Of a DNA stretch of 64,000 bases, positions 1 to 15,135 are shown piece by piece. Each line of letters begins with the position of its first letter. The stretch's first letter is position 1. Below the pieces are notes generated by a model. That model had not been told where the DNA came from. It made no database searches and saw only the letters and a list, made by a program, of their open reading frames with translations. The stretch covers positions 24,435,106 through 24,499,105 of the forward strand of contig CM055100.1 of the NCBI GenBank assembly GCA_029204225.1, read 5' to 3'. Made by a program: the position numbers and the translations under genes. The DNA is from Diphasiastrum complanatum. Lineage: Eukaryota > Streptophyta > Lycopodiopsida > Lycopodiales > Lycopodiaceae.

Positions 1-2159
1 ACAATCATGTGCCCAAGAATGGTTCACAGTAATGGCGCACTATGTGCAGTGATCTTACTTAGTTGGCTACAGATTAAATAACTATCTCTAATGAATTTGA
101 TTTGATTTGAAAACAAACTATACCACCAATTTTTCAGAAAGCTTAAAAATTTAGACAACTAGAGATTCATAAAGATCTCAACCATGCATGAATACTCAAA
201 TATGGACTCCTCCTCATTCTAGTCATCCAATGGGATCACAAATTGACCCTCACACTCTCACAAAGAAAGTTGAATAGAACTAATTTGAGTTTCATACATA
301 CTATATCAATTTTTACTCAACAAATTGAATTCAATCACTCCTATTGGATTCCACCAATTACTCTACCTTTTAAGACTTGGAATGAAATTCAAAATCAAAA
401 GTTGTGATTTTTCTCACTAAGATATTGTGCTTCAAAGAGCTAATGCCACTTAGAAAGATTTGATCACCTAGGAGAATACAAATTATGCACCAATAACAAC
501 ACAAAATGAGCTTCTAGATCTTGCCTTCTACAAAGGAAGGAACTCTTAGAAAATTGGATCTCTCTCTACACATTTGCCATAGACACCTTAATGACTCTTT
601 TCAGACCTTACAATCACTCAAACAAATTGAGTAGGGTTGAACAATGTGACTTGGATCTCAATCTCTTTTCTAGAACTCTCAATTTAAGCCAATCTATGTC
701 AAATTCTACAAAAGATTTGCATAGATGCTCTATATGCACTAGAAACTCTCAAAGGTTTCACTTGGAGGACAGATCCAAGGATGTTTTTTAGCAAATTGAT
801 GCTTCTAAACTTGACCCTATCACTCTTGAACAAATCTAGAGTGATGGTACAATGGATTACAACCTCTCACCTTGCATATCACTCCTTAATCTATGATTTT
901 TAGCAAAATCTCTCTCAACTTCAACATGCACTCAAAAAATCAGAGATGATCAATTAATGCACCTATTTCAAGCTTCAAATTTAATTTCTTGGCTGATCTA
1001 ATCCAAAAACTAATCAAGGGATTAGATTCTCTATAGAAAATGCTTGATTTTGCACCAAAAATCTCTCAAATTGGGTGTGTGAGTCAAATTGTACAAATTT
1101 TTGAATTTTCTCAGCCAAAACCGGAGCTGTACGGCCTCACACGTGTGAAAAAAGGTTCCTACATCCCACAACAAGTTCTGGTCCAAAATTTTTGAGAATA
1201 TCTATCAAATCCAACTCGCTACCCAAAATTTGACTAGTTTCCAAAAAATTGCTAATTTTGGCTTTGATTTGGATTAACCCTATCAATTTCAACAAAACCT
1301 CTTGTACTAGGATCTGATACCATGTGCAAAAAGTACAAAAAGGACCAAGAGTGGATCCTAATCTGATCCTCAAGAGGGATTGGTTGTCAGATTACTTGAT
1401 CTATCAATCTACTTCAGATTAAGATCAATCTAGATCAATTCTAGACACAAAATTCTAACAAGAACAATCACTAATTGAAGGTAAGTGTACTTTATGGTTT
1501 CACACGTGTGAAACACAGTCTGAGTACGGACTCCAACCTGAAAATAAAGTACACATTGATAGAACCTCAAAACAATCAAAACAAATGTAGACAAATGGAG
1601 AGAATCACTCAAAATTGCTTCCAAAACCAAGATTGGTGTCTCACAATGGTTATGGCCAAATGCGGCTCTATATATACAATAAGTGGGAGCTCGTGGTACT
1701 GATCATCCCTCTGATCCCACATGTGTGAAGGTGCTTTGTCATATGATGATTCATCATGCAAAACTGACACTTGGACAAAACCTTCTACTTTGAGCACTTT
1801 TGGTCCATTTTCCTTCTATATGGAGATCTACTTGGAAATCTTCTAGAAGTCAAATTTGCTTACTTCAGCTTATTCCACACGTGTGATCTGTCCTCTACAC
1901 ATGGGATATGACACCTAACCAAAGGATGTGGCTCATGCAATCAATAGATTGATGCCATGTGTCATATGGTCTAGAAAACTAGTTTTTGGCCATTTTAGCC
2001 ACTAGAACTTGAATTAAATCATATGTACAACATATATGATTATGGTACATGACAAGTACACTAGTTTCACACATGGGAATAGGATCCACACATGTGTGTT
2101 TATCTATATACAAGATTTTTGGCCTCTACCAAGCTTAGTTTTGCATTTTTCACATCTAG
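1..2159. other. Non-coding stretch, no gene seen
   Basis: I see no convincing coding region; the short open frames have no recognisable motif. The stretch is AT-rich and holds several copies of the palindrome CACACGTGTG or its variant CACATGTGTG, for example near 1,137, 1,499, 1,719, 1,876 and 2,091. It is probably old repeat-derived intergenic DNA. Confidence 0.6.
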
Positions 2160-2760
2160 CATCAAAGAGACGAGATTAGTTGTCACGCGTAGGTTCGTTC
2201 CCATGAGGGCGATAGTATAGTTCAGATTTCAATCATGAATGGAGGATTCACATCTAACTCTAACATCCATTAACCCTACGATCCATTAACACTACACATC
2301 CACAATAAGATAGCTTACTCTTTCTCTCTCTCCCTTTCTCTCTCATAAAAAGTATAATAACATACAATCGCAATAACATTCAGATCCAACAATCAGCAAA
2401 AACCAAAGAAAGCATGAGAGATGGAGGAAAAGTGATAGAGAGCAAGGACATTCATCAATCCATTCTTGAAGAGAACCAATTTGCTTTATTGAAATGAGGA
2501 AATGAGCATGAGGAGCAACTCGAGTTGGTCCCTTTTTATAGTAGAGAGGAGGATTATGGCCTCTAAATCTTATTGGTCCATTTCTGCCTCTCTAATTATT
2601 CAAAGTCCCGCAAAAAGGCCTAAAGTCCTTTTATTGACTTTCAACCAATCAAATCTCTATGTGATCATCGGGTTGGACTTACACACGCAGGGTGCCAAAT
2701 CCCTCTCACTTATTAACTAGGGTTAGGATTGCTTTGGGATCCGCAAACCCTCCAACAGTT
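2160..2760 (+). repeat. Dispersed repeat, copy A
   Basis: This segment is a diverged direct copy of 30,500-31,208. Both contain a block like 'ttcccatgagrgcgatag', then a CT-rich tract, a block starting 'tctcataaaaagt' or 'tctcacaaaaagt', a stretch reading 'gagcaaggacatt', then 'ttgaaatgag', and both finish near 'tccgcaaaccctycaacagt'. Copy A has only a short interrupted CT tract, while copy B carries about 90 bp of pure CT. No protein homology is visible. The ends are not mapped to the base. It could be a non-autonomous element or an LTR fragment. Confidence 0.6.
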
Positions 2761-4052
2761 GCGGAGACTATAGATGCACCGAGAAAAACATATAAGCAAC
2801 CCACAATAGTGTCCATTCCACACTCTTTGTAAAAATTAAAGGTATAAGACACATTACCTGCACATCTAGAACCTGAAGGGGTCGATTTTGAATGGATCTC
2901 GAGCTAAAGAGACAATAATGTCCATGAGCTGCAAACAACAAAAATATTTACCAAGTCAAAGGGAGCAAACAACTCTTGAATTCACTAAGCATGCCCAAAA
3001 CTTCACATATGACATTCTACCATCCAATGTTGGCATGACTTTGTCTAATTGAATTCAAAGTCAAGCAGGTCCATGTGCATTGCGTCTCCTCGTTGACGTG
3101 GAGCCCCAAAATTCCAAGACTCCAGTGGGAACTACAACACCATGCTGAACATGTTTGTCATGTTAGTGTTAGTGTAGTAAGGAGAAATCGATTGTGACAG
3201 CCAGCAAAAATGTGTTTGTTAAGCTTGTGTGGCAAGGAACAATCAATCACCACAATCAAGCAACAACACATAATGTGAAAAAAGAACAAAAAAAAAAACC
3301 AATCTCTTACTTTGAGCAATACGGAAGGATGAAGACGCACTTTGTTGCAACTACAAATCTGATGAATCCAAGTATTGTATGATTGTGTATTAGCTCCACT
3401 GCTGCCAAAAAGAATGGAGAGAAGACATGAACCATTTTCCTACAATCCAATGGCATCTGTGTGTGCCAATACCTATAGGCAGCTTCCACCAAAACATCAA
3501 AAATTTCAACCGACTCTCTTTTCATGTATTCACAGCAGTTTTCGTCAAAATCAATGACAAAGTCAGGATCACGTGTTGTGAATCAAAATTTGTTCCCCAA
3601 TTGATCAAGCCTAATCTGTATGTCTCGCTCATGGAGTGCCAATTAATCAATGCCATGAGTGCTTCGAATTGATTGATCTTGAGTGGGCATATGCACAACG
3701 TTTGGCTCAACTCTACGAGAAATTGTCTTTGGTTCCACAGCAATTTATTTTTGTTTTTTTTTTTACGATGCTTTTGGTCGAACTTCAGTGCAATGCGAAT
3801 ACATTTTAGCTTGTGCAGCACTGTCTTTGCCATGTTCTTACTCCCTGGACTTGGGATTCCTTTGGCCTCTCTTGTTAATGTACAGCTACAATTTTTGCAT
3901 GGGATGGTCTCCATACTCCCTATGAAGAGGTTTGAAACACTACAATTTGTGCATGTGTGTTTGCAGTAGTAAAACAAGTCCTTCATGTTCTCTATTGGAC
4001 TCTAATTCAGGTTCTTGGATAGGGGAAGTGGTTTCATCTTCAATGGATATTT
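2761..4052. other. No independent gene; possible 3' tail of the transposase relic
   Basis: No independent gene is visible. On the minus strand 3,522-3,986 is open for 154 codons, with a Cys-rich piece (CKNCSC) followed by a basic stretch with GSKN. This loosely resembles the Cys-rich, basic tail that follows the SWIM finger in some Mutator-like transposases. I cannot prove it belongs to the neighbouring relic. Confidence 0.3.
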
Positions 4053-6857
4053 TCATGTCATAGTCTTTTCCCCTATATCTTGGAAAGCGCCATCAAATGA
4101 CATATGTCGCTTCCACTTGTCAACAAAAAAACTCCTAGGACACCCTTTTTGTAGCCAAAAGGTGCTTGCACATTGGAGCAACATCAAAGCACGAGCAAGT
4201 CTCCTTTGTGAGATTAACCACATACCAATGGTTTGGGTTAGTTTCACTCTTGACATGGAAAGCAAAATCAGCCCCATCAAGCAACTTCATGGTGTTATTG
4301 TCGTCTCTGTAAGTTTGGAGTATGTGACGTGCTCCAATGTCACGCATCCTGCATCAAGAATCGTCTAACATCAACTTAACAATACTATCTTGCAAGCAAG
4401 CAATGACACCTAAGATCCTTCTAGTGCAATGTGCTAGTTAATTATTTTGCATTGGTGCTACAAAGAGGTCTAGTTGTTATCTGGCAAGTTAAAGCATCTG
4501 ATATACTGATTGGAAACCAAGCTTAAAACAATAAAAACATTTAAGAATCACCAAACAAGGAAAGCCTTAAACCCTAGGACCACATTGGGACACTCACACA
4601 ATATGGTAACACACTAATGTGGTTTTTATAAAACCACATTAGTGTGTTACCATATTGTGTTGTCACCATCGATGAGCCAACCAGGCTATTAACAAGGTCT
4701 GTAATCTTATGGTTTACTCTACCTTTTAAGACTTTATACTTCAAATGGTGCCAGGCACGTTCAATAAGGTTGGTTTTGTCCATTTGCCCATGGGGAATTT
4801 GGCACCCGACCACATTGTCCTCCACACTACATCTGGATCTGTCCATCCCATGTGGACATACCTCAAGACATCTGGTGCATGAGCATACCTATTGTCAAAA
4901 TCCACAATCAATTTTTTGAATTCCTCCTCTGAGGTTGATTCCATTAACAAGCACATGTTTTTGTACAATTCGTCACGGCCTTCAATTGACACCTTGGGGA
5001 GTAGATTCTCCACCCATGCTTTTTTCACATGGAATGTACAAAGCAATATGTTGCATGTCTTTTTCTTGAGCTCGGTGCCACAAAGCTCCCAAATTGCCTT
5101 GTCACCCTTGACCACCGACGAAATGGATTGCAACTCAACCAACGACTTATCTATGACAAGTGCTCTTGGTCGCATGGGACCAAGTCTAGAAAAAACCACT
5201 TCCATGGTCACGCTTAGTGCAATCCCTTGGTGTTGTTTCCCTTTGTCATCAGAACATAACATAAACCATATTGGCATCCCATGCCCCATTTGATTAGGGA
5301 CCATTGCCCCATACAATGGTAAACATTACTAGTTCGTGTTAAAGGTCGAATCAATTGCCCAAGCACTTTGACTGGAGAACCTTCGAGAGGTTTCAAGCAT
5401 CCACTTGTCTTGAAGGACAAGAATGAACGGTCTCTTGATCTCTTCTTCATGGTTTGGACAATATGGCTGATAGTGAATGGCTTACAAAAACATTATTCCC
5501 ATTAGTGTAAGCATAGTCATCATTCTTGTGTCAAGAAATACAAAGATCTTCTTTTTTAATGTACCTTTCCAGCTTCCATCATTGCTTGGTCTTCCAGATT
5601 CAAGCTCCTCCAATCGTCAGAACTTAGTGCATCTACAAATTGCATAGTTTTATAAGAAACTATTGAATGCTTGTCATCTACAATACATGAATAAGAAAGT
5701 CAATCTTACGATACTCATTATTAACACCCAACACTAGTGTTAGATTACCTCTACTACGTAGTCTGTATGCAAGTTGTGACACTTCAAAACCGATAACTGG
5801 CTTGGTTAGCAAGGCTAATCATGGATTGCAAAAAGCAGCTCGTTGCATAGATGCACTTGAAAGTTCTACAAGATCTCTATATGAAAGGAGGTCTTGCTCA
5901 CAAGCATTAACAACTATTGGGTGTGGATGGATGAACAAAATATCTTCATTGGAACCTGGATGATGGTTCTCATGGATGTCAGACAATTGAATTCGTGCAT
6001 CTCCATCAACACCATAGTGAGTATCTTCTCCATTAAAATCCACTAAGGTGGTTGCTATCAATCGAAAGGGACACCCCACTCTGCAAGTTTTTCTTTTGCT
6101 AGCTGCTACTTCTGTCAAAACTGATCGTGGCTCTCCCCTATGGCAAACGTACTCTCTAACACGCAACTTTTGTGCCCCACCCACAAAATAAGATCTTCTC
6201 ATTACTAGTGACACCCTATGTTGGATAACAATTTCTTCAATTCTTGTATGTAAGTCACTTAATGGTAGCAGGTAGTCTTGGGTGAAACAAGGATTGCTTC
6301 TTGGGCCTTGTGGAGATTTAGTGGAGCACACTTTGCATGATCTGCAACATGCCCTAATAAAATCCGCTCGTATGCCATACCTTTTGCTTCCTATAACCCA
6401 ACATGAATTGATGGCCATTAAGGTTTGCCTTATAGAGTGATGTCTCTCTCTATCCCCCTTGACATGATGAACATTGAAAATATGGTGCCGTTCTTCAACA
6501 AAGGGGATAACCCTACTAGGACAACCTCTGAAGAAAAGCCTTAAATGAGGGGTCTGCACACATGATTTCCTCGTATCTTGGAAATCTACTATTTGATATG
6601 ATCTGATGCATCAAACAATATGAGTTAGCATTGAATACAAAGTAAGAGGAACTTATGTAGTCCACATGATCCACTGTCTGGGAAGATAGACCCAATGAAG
6701 ATGTGGTATGATTTGGAGTAGTTTTAGAAACTGCAATGTCCATCTCATCATCGTTTTGAACTCCAAAGTCATCGTCCTCTGGATCCGAACCAAACAATAA
6801 ACTTGTGAAGTAATTTTCAATGTTCATCTTCAAGTACTCTCTGTGCACTTGTTCCAA
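4053..6857 (-). pseudogene. Decayed Mutator-like (MULE/FAR1-type) transposase
   Basis: Read on the minus strand, the pieces follow MULE transposase order. An acidic N-terminal piece lies at 6,857-6,516. A zinc-finger-like region at 6,559-5,819 shows paired Cys (GCPFRL) and a closing HENHHPG, as in WRKY/GCM1-FAR1 DNA-binding domains. The transposase core at about 5,450-4,741 has DSTFNTN (first catalytic Asp), then GMPIWFML, VIDKS and LCTFHVKKAW. NLIERAW follows near 4,770. A SWIM finger (CSCFD...CKH) lies at 4,347-4,135, then FFVDKWKRH near 4,120. The pieces are in different frames with stops, for example at 6,516-6,559 and 4,741-4,846, so the gene is dead. Candidate introns lie around 5,634-5,747 and 5,460-5,570. 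No terminal inverted repeats were identified. A domesticated FAR1-like gene is less likely given the damage. Confidence 0.85.
4596..4660. repeat. Perfect 31-bp inverted repeat with 3-nt loop
   Basis: Bases 4,596-4,626 are exactly the reverse complement of 4,630-4,660, separated by three bases (TAT). The arm includes 'ggtaacacactaatgtgg'. It lies inside the transposase relic, between the NLIERAW region and the SWIM finger, and breaks the reading frame. It could form a cruciform or RNA hairpin. Confidence 0.95.
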
Positions 6858-7324
6858 GGTGGGATGCCACTAAAAACAAAAAATTGTATAGGTATTAGCG
6901 AAGTGGTATGGAACCCTGACCAAGCTTGTGGTGGTGCATACAAACAGAGTGGCGAGAAAAAAATTGGATCTAATTATATTGGGGGGGGGGGGGGGGGTGA
7001 CAACTATTTTCTCTTGCTCGAAAGAATTTCATAGTTTTGTCTCTCTTGACATAGCTCTATTCATACAGTTGAATCATCATTAGGAGTTGAAGATTATCAG
7101 AGGCTCTCTCTCAAGCTTGCAAGCTTGAACACTCCTAAGCATTCTAGCTCACTTCTTAGAGTTGTTTTAGAGATTGCTATTGCGCTACTACTTATCAGTC
7201 TTGCACTTAATTTAGACTTTCATTTTAGCCGCTCAGAGATAGCATAGAGTATGTGGCTTCAATCTGCAACTTATTGTACTCATTTACTTCTATTATGTTT
7301 TCATATTGAATCAATACTATGCAT
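6858..7324. other. Gap between transposase relic and copia fragment
   Basis: No gene is seen. It holds a run of 17 G at 6,981-6,997 and an 18-bp perfect palindrome made of two HindIII-like cores near 7,111-7,128. The copia-derived sequence starts abruptly at the right edge. Confidence 0.6.
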
Positions 7325-8850
7325 GATCCATGACAGTCAATGCGCATCTGCCTCAAACCTTTTGGGTAGAAGCGATCTCTACGGCCTGCTGTCTGCAAAA
7401 TTACTCTAGCACTAAAGCAGTTGATTCCAAGACACCATTTGAAGCCTACTATGGATACAAACCAAGTTTGAAACACCTACGTAATTTCGGATATCTCTGC
7501 TATGCACAAGTGTCGTCTGATCTGAGAAAGAAACTGGACCTAGTAAGCTGCAAAAATATCTTCATCGGCTACTCAACATCACACAAAGCATATATATGTA
7601 CGATGTTGTTACAGACTAGATCTCAGTTAGTCGTGACGTTGTCTTTCTTGAAGACAAGTATAACGATTTCAAGCAGAAGCAGCCAATGCAAGAGCATGTC
7701 ATAGCAGTCCCATCCTCCATCGATAGGCAACGATCTACGACTGTTCAGACAACGGGGTTCATCCCAACGACTCCACTTACCGTCGATGGGCATAGACCCA
7801 TGATTGTCCAACCACAAGATGCTACGATCCCAGTCATTCACCAAGGAGAATCATCTACTCAAGCACATGTAGTTAGAAGGTCTGCAAGACAATGACAGCA
7901 ACCTGAAATGGAAAGCTGTCATGAATGCTGAGTATCAGTCTCTAATGAAGAACAAGACCTGGAGTCTTGTCAGTCCTCCTACAGGTGTAAAACCAATTGA
8001 CTCCAAGTGGATCTTCAAGCTAAAGCTTAAACCAGATGGATCAATATCCAAGTGGAAAGCTAGATTGGTGGTTAAAGGTTTTGAACAAGTATATGAAATA
8101 GACTACACTAAGACCTTTAGTCCAGTGGTATAGCATCAGTCTATTTGTACCTTATTGGCTATAGCTGCTGTAGAAGATCTGGACATTCACCAGATGGATG
8201 TCCAGACGACATTCCTACACGGATATATACAAGAAGATGTGTTCATCTATCAACCAGAAGGTTATGTCCTTCAAGGCAAGGAGCATCTAGTATGTAGATT
8301 GCATAAGGCATTATACGACCTGAAGCAAGCTCCGAGGGCTTGGTACGATAGAATAAATCATTTCTTGTTGCAACACAATTTCACTTCTTGTTCCGCGGAC
8401 TCTAATATATATCTCAGGCATAAAGGATCAAGCTATGTTATAATAGCATTATACGTTGATGATTTCTTAATTATCAGCAATTCAAATCAGTTATTACAGG
8501 AAACCAAATCTCTGCTTTCATCAGAGTTTCAAATGACTGATTTAGGCCCAATCCATTACCTTCTCGGTATGGAGATCAGTAGAGATCTCGCGAGCAGATG
8601 ATCACCATAAGCCAACAATCTTACCTAACCAATGCACTTCGCAGATACGGCATGCAGGTTTGCAAACCCATAGATACTCCTATGGATCTAGGATGCAAGC
8701 TATCCAAAGACATGTGCCCCAGAACAAAGGCAGATCAGCAAGAAATGTGCAAGTACCCCTATTAGTCAATCATAGGTTCTGTCATGTACTCTATAATCTG
8801 CACACGACTTGATCTTGCACATACTGTAACACATTGTCGCAGCTCATGTC
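7325..8850 (+). mobile_element. Ty1-copia fragment: integrase C-part to reverse transcriptase
   Basis: The fragment opens within the integrase C-terminal half (LPQTFWVEAISTA, TPFEAYYGYKPS, NFGYLCYA, IFIGYS). It continues through the variable linker into the reverse transcriptase: SKWIFKLKLKPDGSISKWKA at about 7,990-8,050, MDVQTTFLHG, ALYDLKQAPRAWYDR, the catalytic YVDD near 8,452, and DLGPIHYLLGMEI. It ends near 8,850 in the RNase H-proximal part. Damage includes TAG at 8,132, a frameshift near 8,595 and TAG at 8,764 (family context PYQSIIGS). There is no LTR, gag or protease, so it is a truncated relic. Confidence 0.93.
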
Positions 8851-11310
<2,460 letters not shown>

Positions 11311-11318
11311 GTATTTAA
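11311..11318 (+). promoter_or_regulatory. Candidate TATA box of the nsLTP-like gene
   Basis: TATTTAAG occurs about 120 bp before the ATG of the secreted-protein gene, leaving room for a start site near 11,345 and a roughly 90-base leader. This is the only TATA-like element at suitable distance; no transcript evidence. Confidence 0.4.
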
Positions 11319-11435
11319 GTAAGACCCATTTCTCACTACTCTCAAATAATACGTGCAGTGCATTTCAAGTTCAAGCCGAGTTGAGCAACAAAAGAAAGGC
11401 TTTAGAAATCTGGACTTTAGCTCTCACTTGTTGTA

Positions 11436-11753
11436 ATGGCTCAAATTAAATTCTATGTGCCTGCACTAGTATATCTTCTTCTACTTCTCATTTCCTTAGA
11501 GGCTGCACCTGCGGCTCTGGGGCAGCAGAATGCATGCAATTACGGTGCACTCTCGCCGCCTTGCGAGATTAGCTATGACCAGGGATCCCAAATTCCTACA
11601 TTGAAAGGCAAGCACATGACACCGGCCTGCTGCAAGACCATATTAGCGGTGCCGGTTCATAGCTGCGTATGCACCTTCTTGGCTCAGGACAGCGTCAAGC
11701 ACAAGTGTGAGAAGCTGTTGGGAAAAAAAAAGGTCAGCAAAGCCAACTGCTAA
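11436..11753 (+). CDS. Secreted eight-cysteine protein, nsLTP-like
   Basis: A 105-residue intact frame. Residues 1 to about 29 form a signal peptide with a Leu-rich core (VYLLLLLISL) ending near ALG, so the product should enter the secretory pathway. The mature part has Cys at 34, 43, 65, 66, 77, 79, 91 and 105, which gives the eight-cysteine order C..C..CC..CxC..C..C of non-specific lipid-transfer proteins and related seed proteins. That family folds into a four-helix bundle with a hydrophobic cavity and carries lipids or acts in cuticle, wall or defence. The fourth-loop CVC differs from the common hydrophobic middle residue only slightly, and the Lys-rich C-terminus (GKKK) is unusual. The ATG is the first in frame, about 120 bp after a TATA-like box. 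No GPI tail is visible. Family assignment is good; ligand and role are not known. Confidence 0.85.
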   Translation: MAQIKFYVPALVYLLLLLISLEAAPAALGQQNACNYGALSPPCEISYDQGSQIPTLKGKHMTPACCKTILAVPVHSCVCTFLAQDSVKHKCEKLLGKKKVSKANC

Positions 11754-14700
11754 GCAAGCAATCTACAGAACAAAGTCAAGAAGAGAAAAAGATTTTTGGA
11801 ATACTGTGCTTATCTTCATGTCCTGTGCTGAGAGCTTTTTCCCTTATACTATATAGAATGCCTGATCTTCAAACCAGTACAAATGATGTAGCAACTAGTT
11901 AATAAGTGAAAAAAGAAACTTTATCTCAACCTGGGTTGAGTCTTCCTGTTGGCTAATAATACAGCCGGTTATCTGGAGTCTTGTGGCTGATGTGTGCTGA
12001 TTTGCTTTTTAACATAGATGATATGAATGCTTGTTCTACAACCTAACTCCTCTACAGAAGAATATGCACAAGGGGAGTTCTACAAGAGTTTTTTTTTCGG
12101 TAGAACTGAACTTCCTGTCACAAAGAACGAGAAATGAAGACTTCTAGTCTTGGTTTGATGAAGAGATTGAGCATGTAGATAAGTTTTGAGCATCGGGAAA
12201 ATGCAATAAACTTAAAAATAGTTCTAAGAACTACAAATAGAAGATGTACAGAACTGGTGGATGGAAAACAACTAACTTTTTATGTATAAATCTAGATTCG
12301 GCTAACAAGGAATCAATTTTATGTCTGTCAAGGTCCTAAGGAGATGTCTTGCTATCACATAAGTTGTTGAATGCCTTGGAAGCTCATCATAAGGACCAAA
12401 AAGCTTGGAATTGATGGAGTCAAACTCCAATTCTTTTCTTAACTTTTAAAATTCTGCCAAGTATGACTCTTAGAACTTCTTGATAAACACTTCGTTTGTG
12501 GTAGCATTCTGATTCCTTTTTTTGTATGGATTTCCAAATTTGTAATGTTGTGAAGCTTCTCTAGAAAATAATGCTCATCTATTGTCATGAACCTAATTGG
12601 AGGCTGTGGGTCACATCGTGTGATGTGTATTAGAATACACATGGGAGACATAGTATTAAATCTTCTTTTTGGTGACTATCATTATTGGCTGCTCACTTCC
12701 CCCGAAACAAAAATCTCCTTCAAATTACTTATCTATTAAAAAATGAGATTTCGGATCCCTAAGAATTTGTTTCATATACACCCAAGTATTTTGCAATGTT
12801 AGCTCTCGTCAAAAGGCCTTGCACATACTCCCTACAAAGCATTTTGAATATTTTCTCTTTGGACACTTTTCACAACTAATATGTTGATAGGTCTCTATAA
12901 ATACACCTTGGTCTATGATGCATCTACAATATATCTAAATCATGCACAATTAGCTAATTGTTTGCATCTTTTTAATCATATAGAATAGAGTATCAAAGTT
13001 TTATACTTGTATCTCTTAAGTCGTATCCTTTAGCAGCCTTTTTTTTCGCACCTTGTAGATAACTTTGGACATTTTTCCATTGGAAGTACCTTAGAAAAGT
13101 TTAAAATTCTCCGATACAATCAATAATCAATCTCAAACTCTTGAGGTGCAACTTTGACAATCCTAAGTATTTTTATCATACGCCACCTACAACATATCTT
13201 GCATATCCTATAATAAATTTGCTACAACTAGCACCTCCAGATCTTTGAGTTTGTTTATTTGCCACACACATTTCCATTTCAAAGAAATAGAGTGCTCATT
13301 TCTTTTGAATATTTTATCATCCAATCATGAGATTTTTCAAATCATACACTCCATTGTCCTCGCTATATCCAGAATTTTCTATTTAAATTCTTGCCAAATA
13401 CCAAAGAGAAATCCATCATGTTGACAAAGATCTCAAAGAAAGATATAAATTAGATTGGATCTTAGCAAACTTTTTCAATCTAGCTCAAAGCATCAATAAC
13501 ATAGTTTGACATATGTGAAAAATATGGCAAAATCTAGCTTTGTTATTTTGCAATTCTTGTTCTTGGAAAAACTCACATGTGTGGAGCATGTGTGGAAAAT
13601 AGACAAAAATATCTTAGTTATGTTGAGTTAGGGGTACTCAAGTTTTTAGTAGAGATCTAGCCAAGTGTTTGATGTTGATTAGGCCATTTTTTGACATTAG
13701 AGGCAAAATAGGCAAGTACACATGGCAAGTTGTGATTAGGCCAAAAGTAGATTCTGATGTAGCTCAAGAGCCAAGTTACGCTTATGACATTTGTAAAGTT
13801 TAGATTTGGTGTGTGACATGACCCTATGTGTTGGCATGAGAGCTAGGGTCCAATCAAAAGAGAGATATTCATCAATTTGGCCCAATCAAGTTTGAGGGCT
13901 TATATGTCACTCAACCAATAGGATTTAGAGGAGGAAAAGAACGGGTCCAATCATGTTTCACTCCCCTTCATGTTAGATTACTACTTATATGTGACTTGCA
14001 CTCATTGTATGTAAGTTTTTGGACTTATGAGATTTCTACACTATTTTAGTCAATCTTGAGTTTCTCTCTCTAGTTGAGTTTTCTCATTTGGATTCTCTCT
14101 CTACCCAAGAGGAGGACATTTACACACTTAGTTTTCAGTTGTACAAGTCTCCACACATGTGAATATACTTGTCTTGATGTTATATGCATGGTAGAAAGTG
14201 CTCTTGCCTTGTCTATCTTTGTGATTTTAGGACCAAGAAGGGTCATCATCATTATGAATGGACCTAGTATAGTACTGTACGAGATTCAATGCTTAGACAC
14301 ATGTGAGATACAACCAAATTTGATGGTTTGGTTCTCCTCCAAGTTAGATCCAAAATCTATGCTAGATAGCTTGTTAGAAAGCTAAAAAAGTACAATTTTT
14401 GATGCAATTTGTTTCAAACCATTTGGATGAGCCAATCAAAAGCTATAGCCTTTCGAATGAGGGTAGGTAGGGCACCTAGACCTGTATGGACACTTTTGGT
14501 TTGATCCATATCTTGCATGTTTGATCCAAAAACGAAGAAAAAAGCTTGCCAATCTTGTCTATTTGAGATCAAGACAATCTTTTGAGGTCATAGCCACATA
14601 GTTTCATGCAGTCCAATTGTATTTGAGTCATTTGTGGATGTTTTTGAGTGCTTTGTGTACTTGAGTCAAGTTGATCCAAAATTTGTCCTTACTCCATCTT

Positions 14701-14869
14701 GGGATGAGAGTTTGATCTAGTTTGAGAGAGATTGGTGGAGCTAGTGAGATAGATCTCACACCTAGTTGCAAGATCTCATATTGGAGTTGGTAGTACAGCT
14801 TTTAAGGATCCATTATTGAGAGATAAACAACACTTTTTGATCCATTACAAGACATATTTTTCACTTTTC
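11754..14869. other. Non-coding stretch, probably old LTR-derived sequence on the right
   Basis: I see no gene. Several short open frames (12,439-12,651 minus; 14,074-14,385 plus) lack recognisable motifs. The part from about 13,840 to 14,869 precedes a copia gag start and may be the LTR and leader of that element, but I could not define LTR ends. CACATGTG motifs occur near 13,571 and 14,153. Confidence 0.45.
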
Positions 14870-15135
14870 ATGGCTTCCATAGGTTCCTTCCTATTGAAAT
14901 AAAGTGAGAGATTAAACACCTCCACTTATGTTATTTGGAAGGTGAGGATGGAGTCCATTTTGGTGCTCCAAGATGTGATGGAGATTGTGCTAGGACTTGA
15001 CGAGGAGCCTCAAGAGCTCCAAGAGGTCCAAAAGTACAAGAAGAGGGATAGGATGGCCCTACATATCATGAAGATGAATGTGTCCAATGAAGTGTTGTGT
15101 GAGATGGCTCGTGCACCTCATCCAAGGAGGCTTGG
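14870..15135 (+). mobile_element. Ty1-copia gag N-terminal fragment
   Basis: From the ATG at 14,870, one frame with a TAA early in it reads through TYVIWKVRMESIL and KKRDRMALHIMKM to NEVLCEMARA. This is the order of a copia gag N-terminus: the Leu-x-Thr/Gly-x-Tyr-xx-Trp-Lys motif, then the Ala-Leu-x-Ile-Ile segment. It is cut at 15,135, exactly where the TGTTGGA LTR start of the next copia element begins, so the younger element probably inserted here or the two were joined by deletion. Confidence 0.7.

Noticed and set aside
7111-7128. 18-bp palindrome TCAAGCTTGCAAGCTTGA
   Set aside because: Perfect but short and isolated, with no partner copy; listed only in the gap description.
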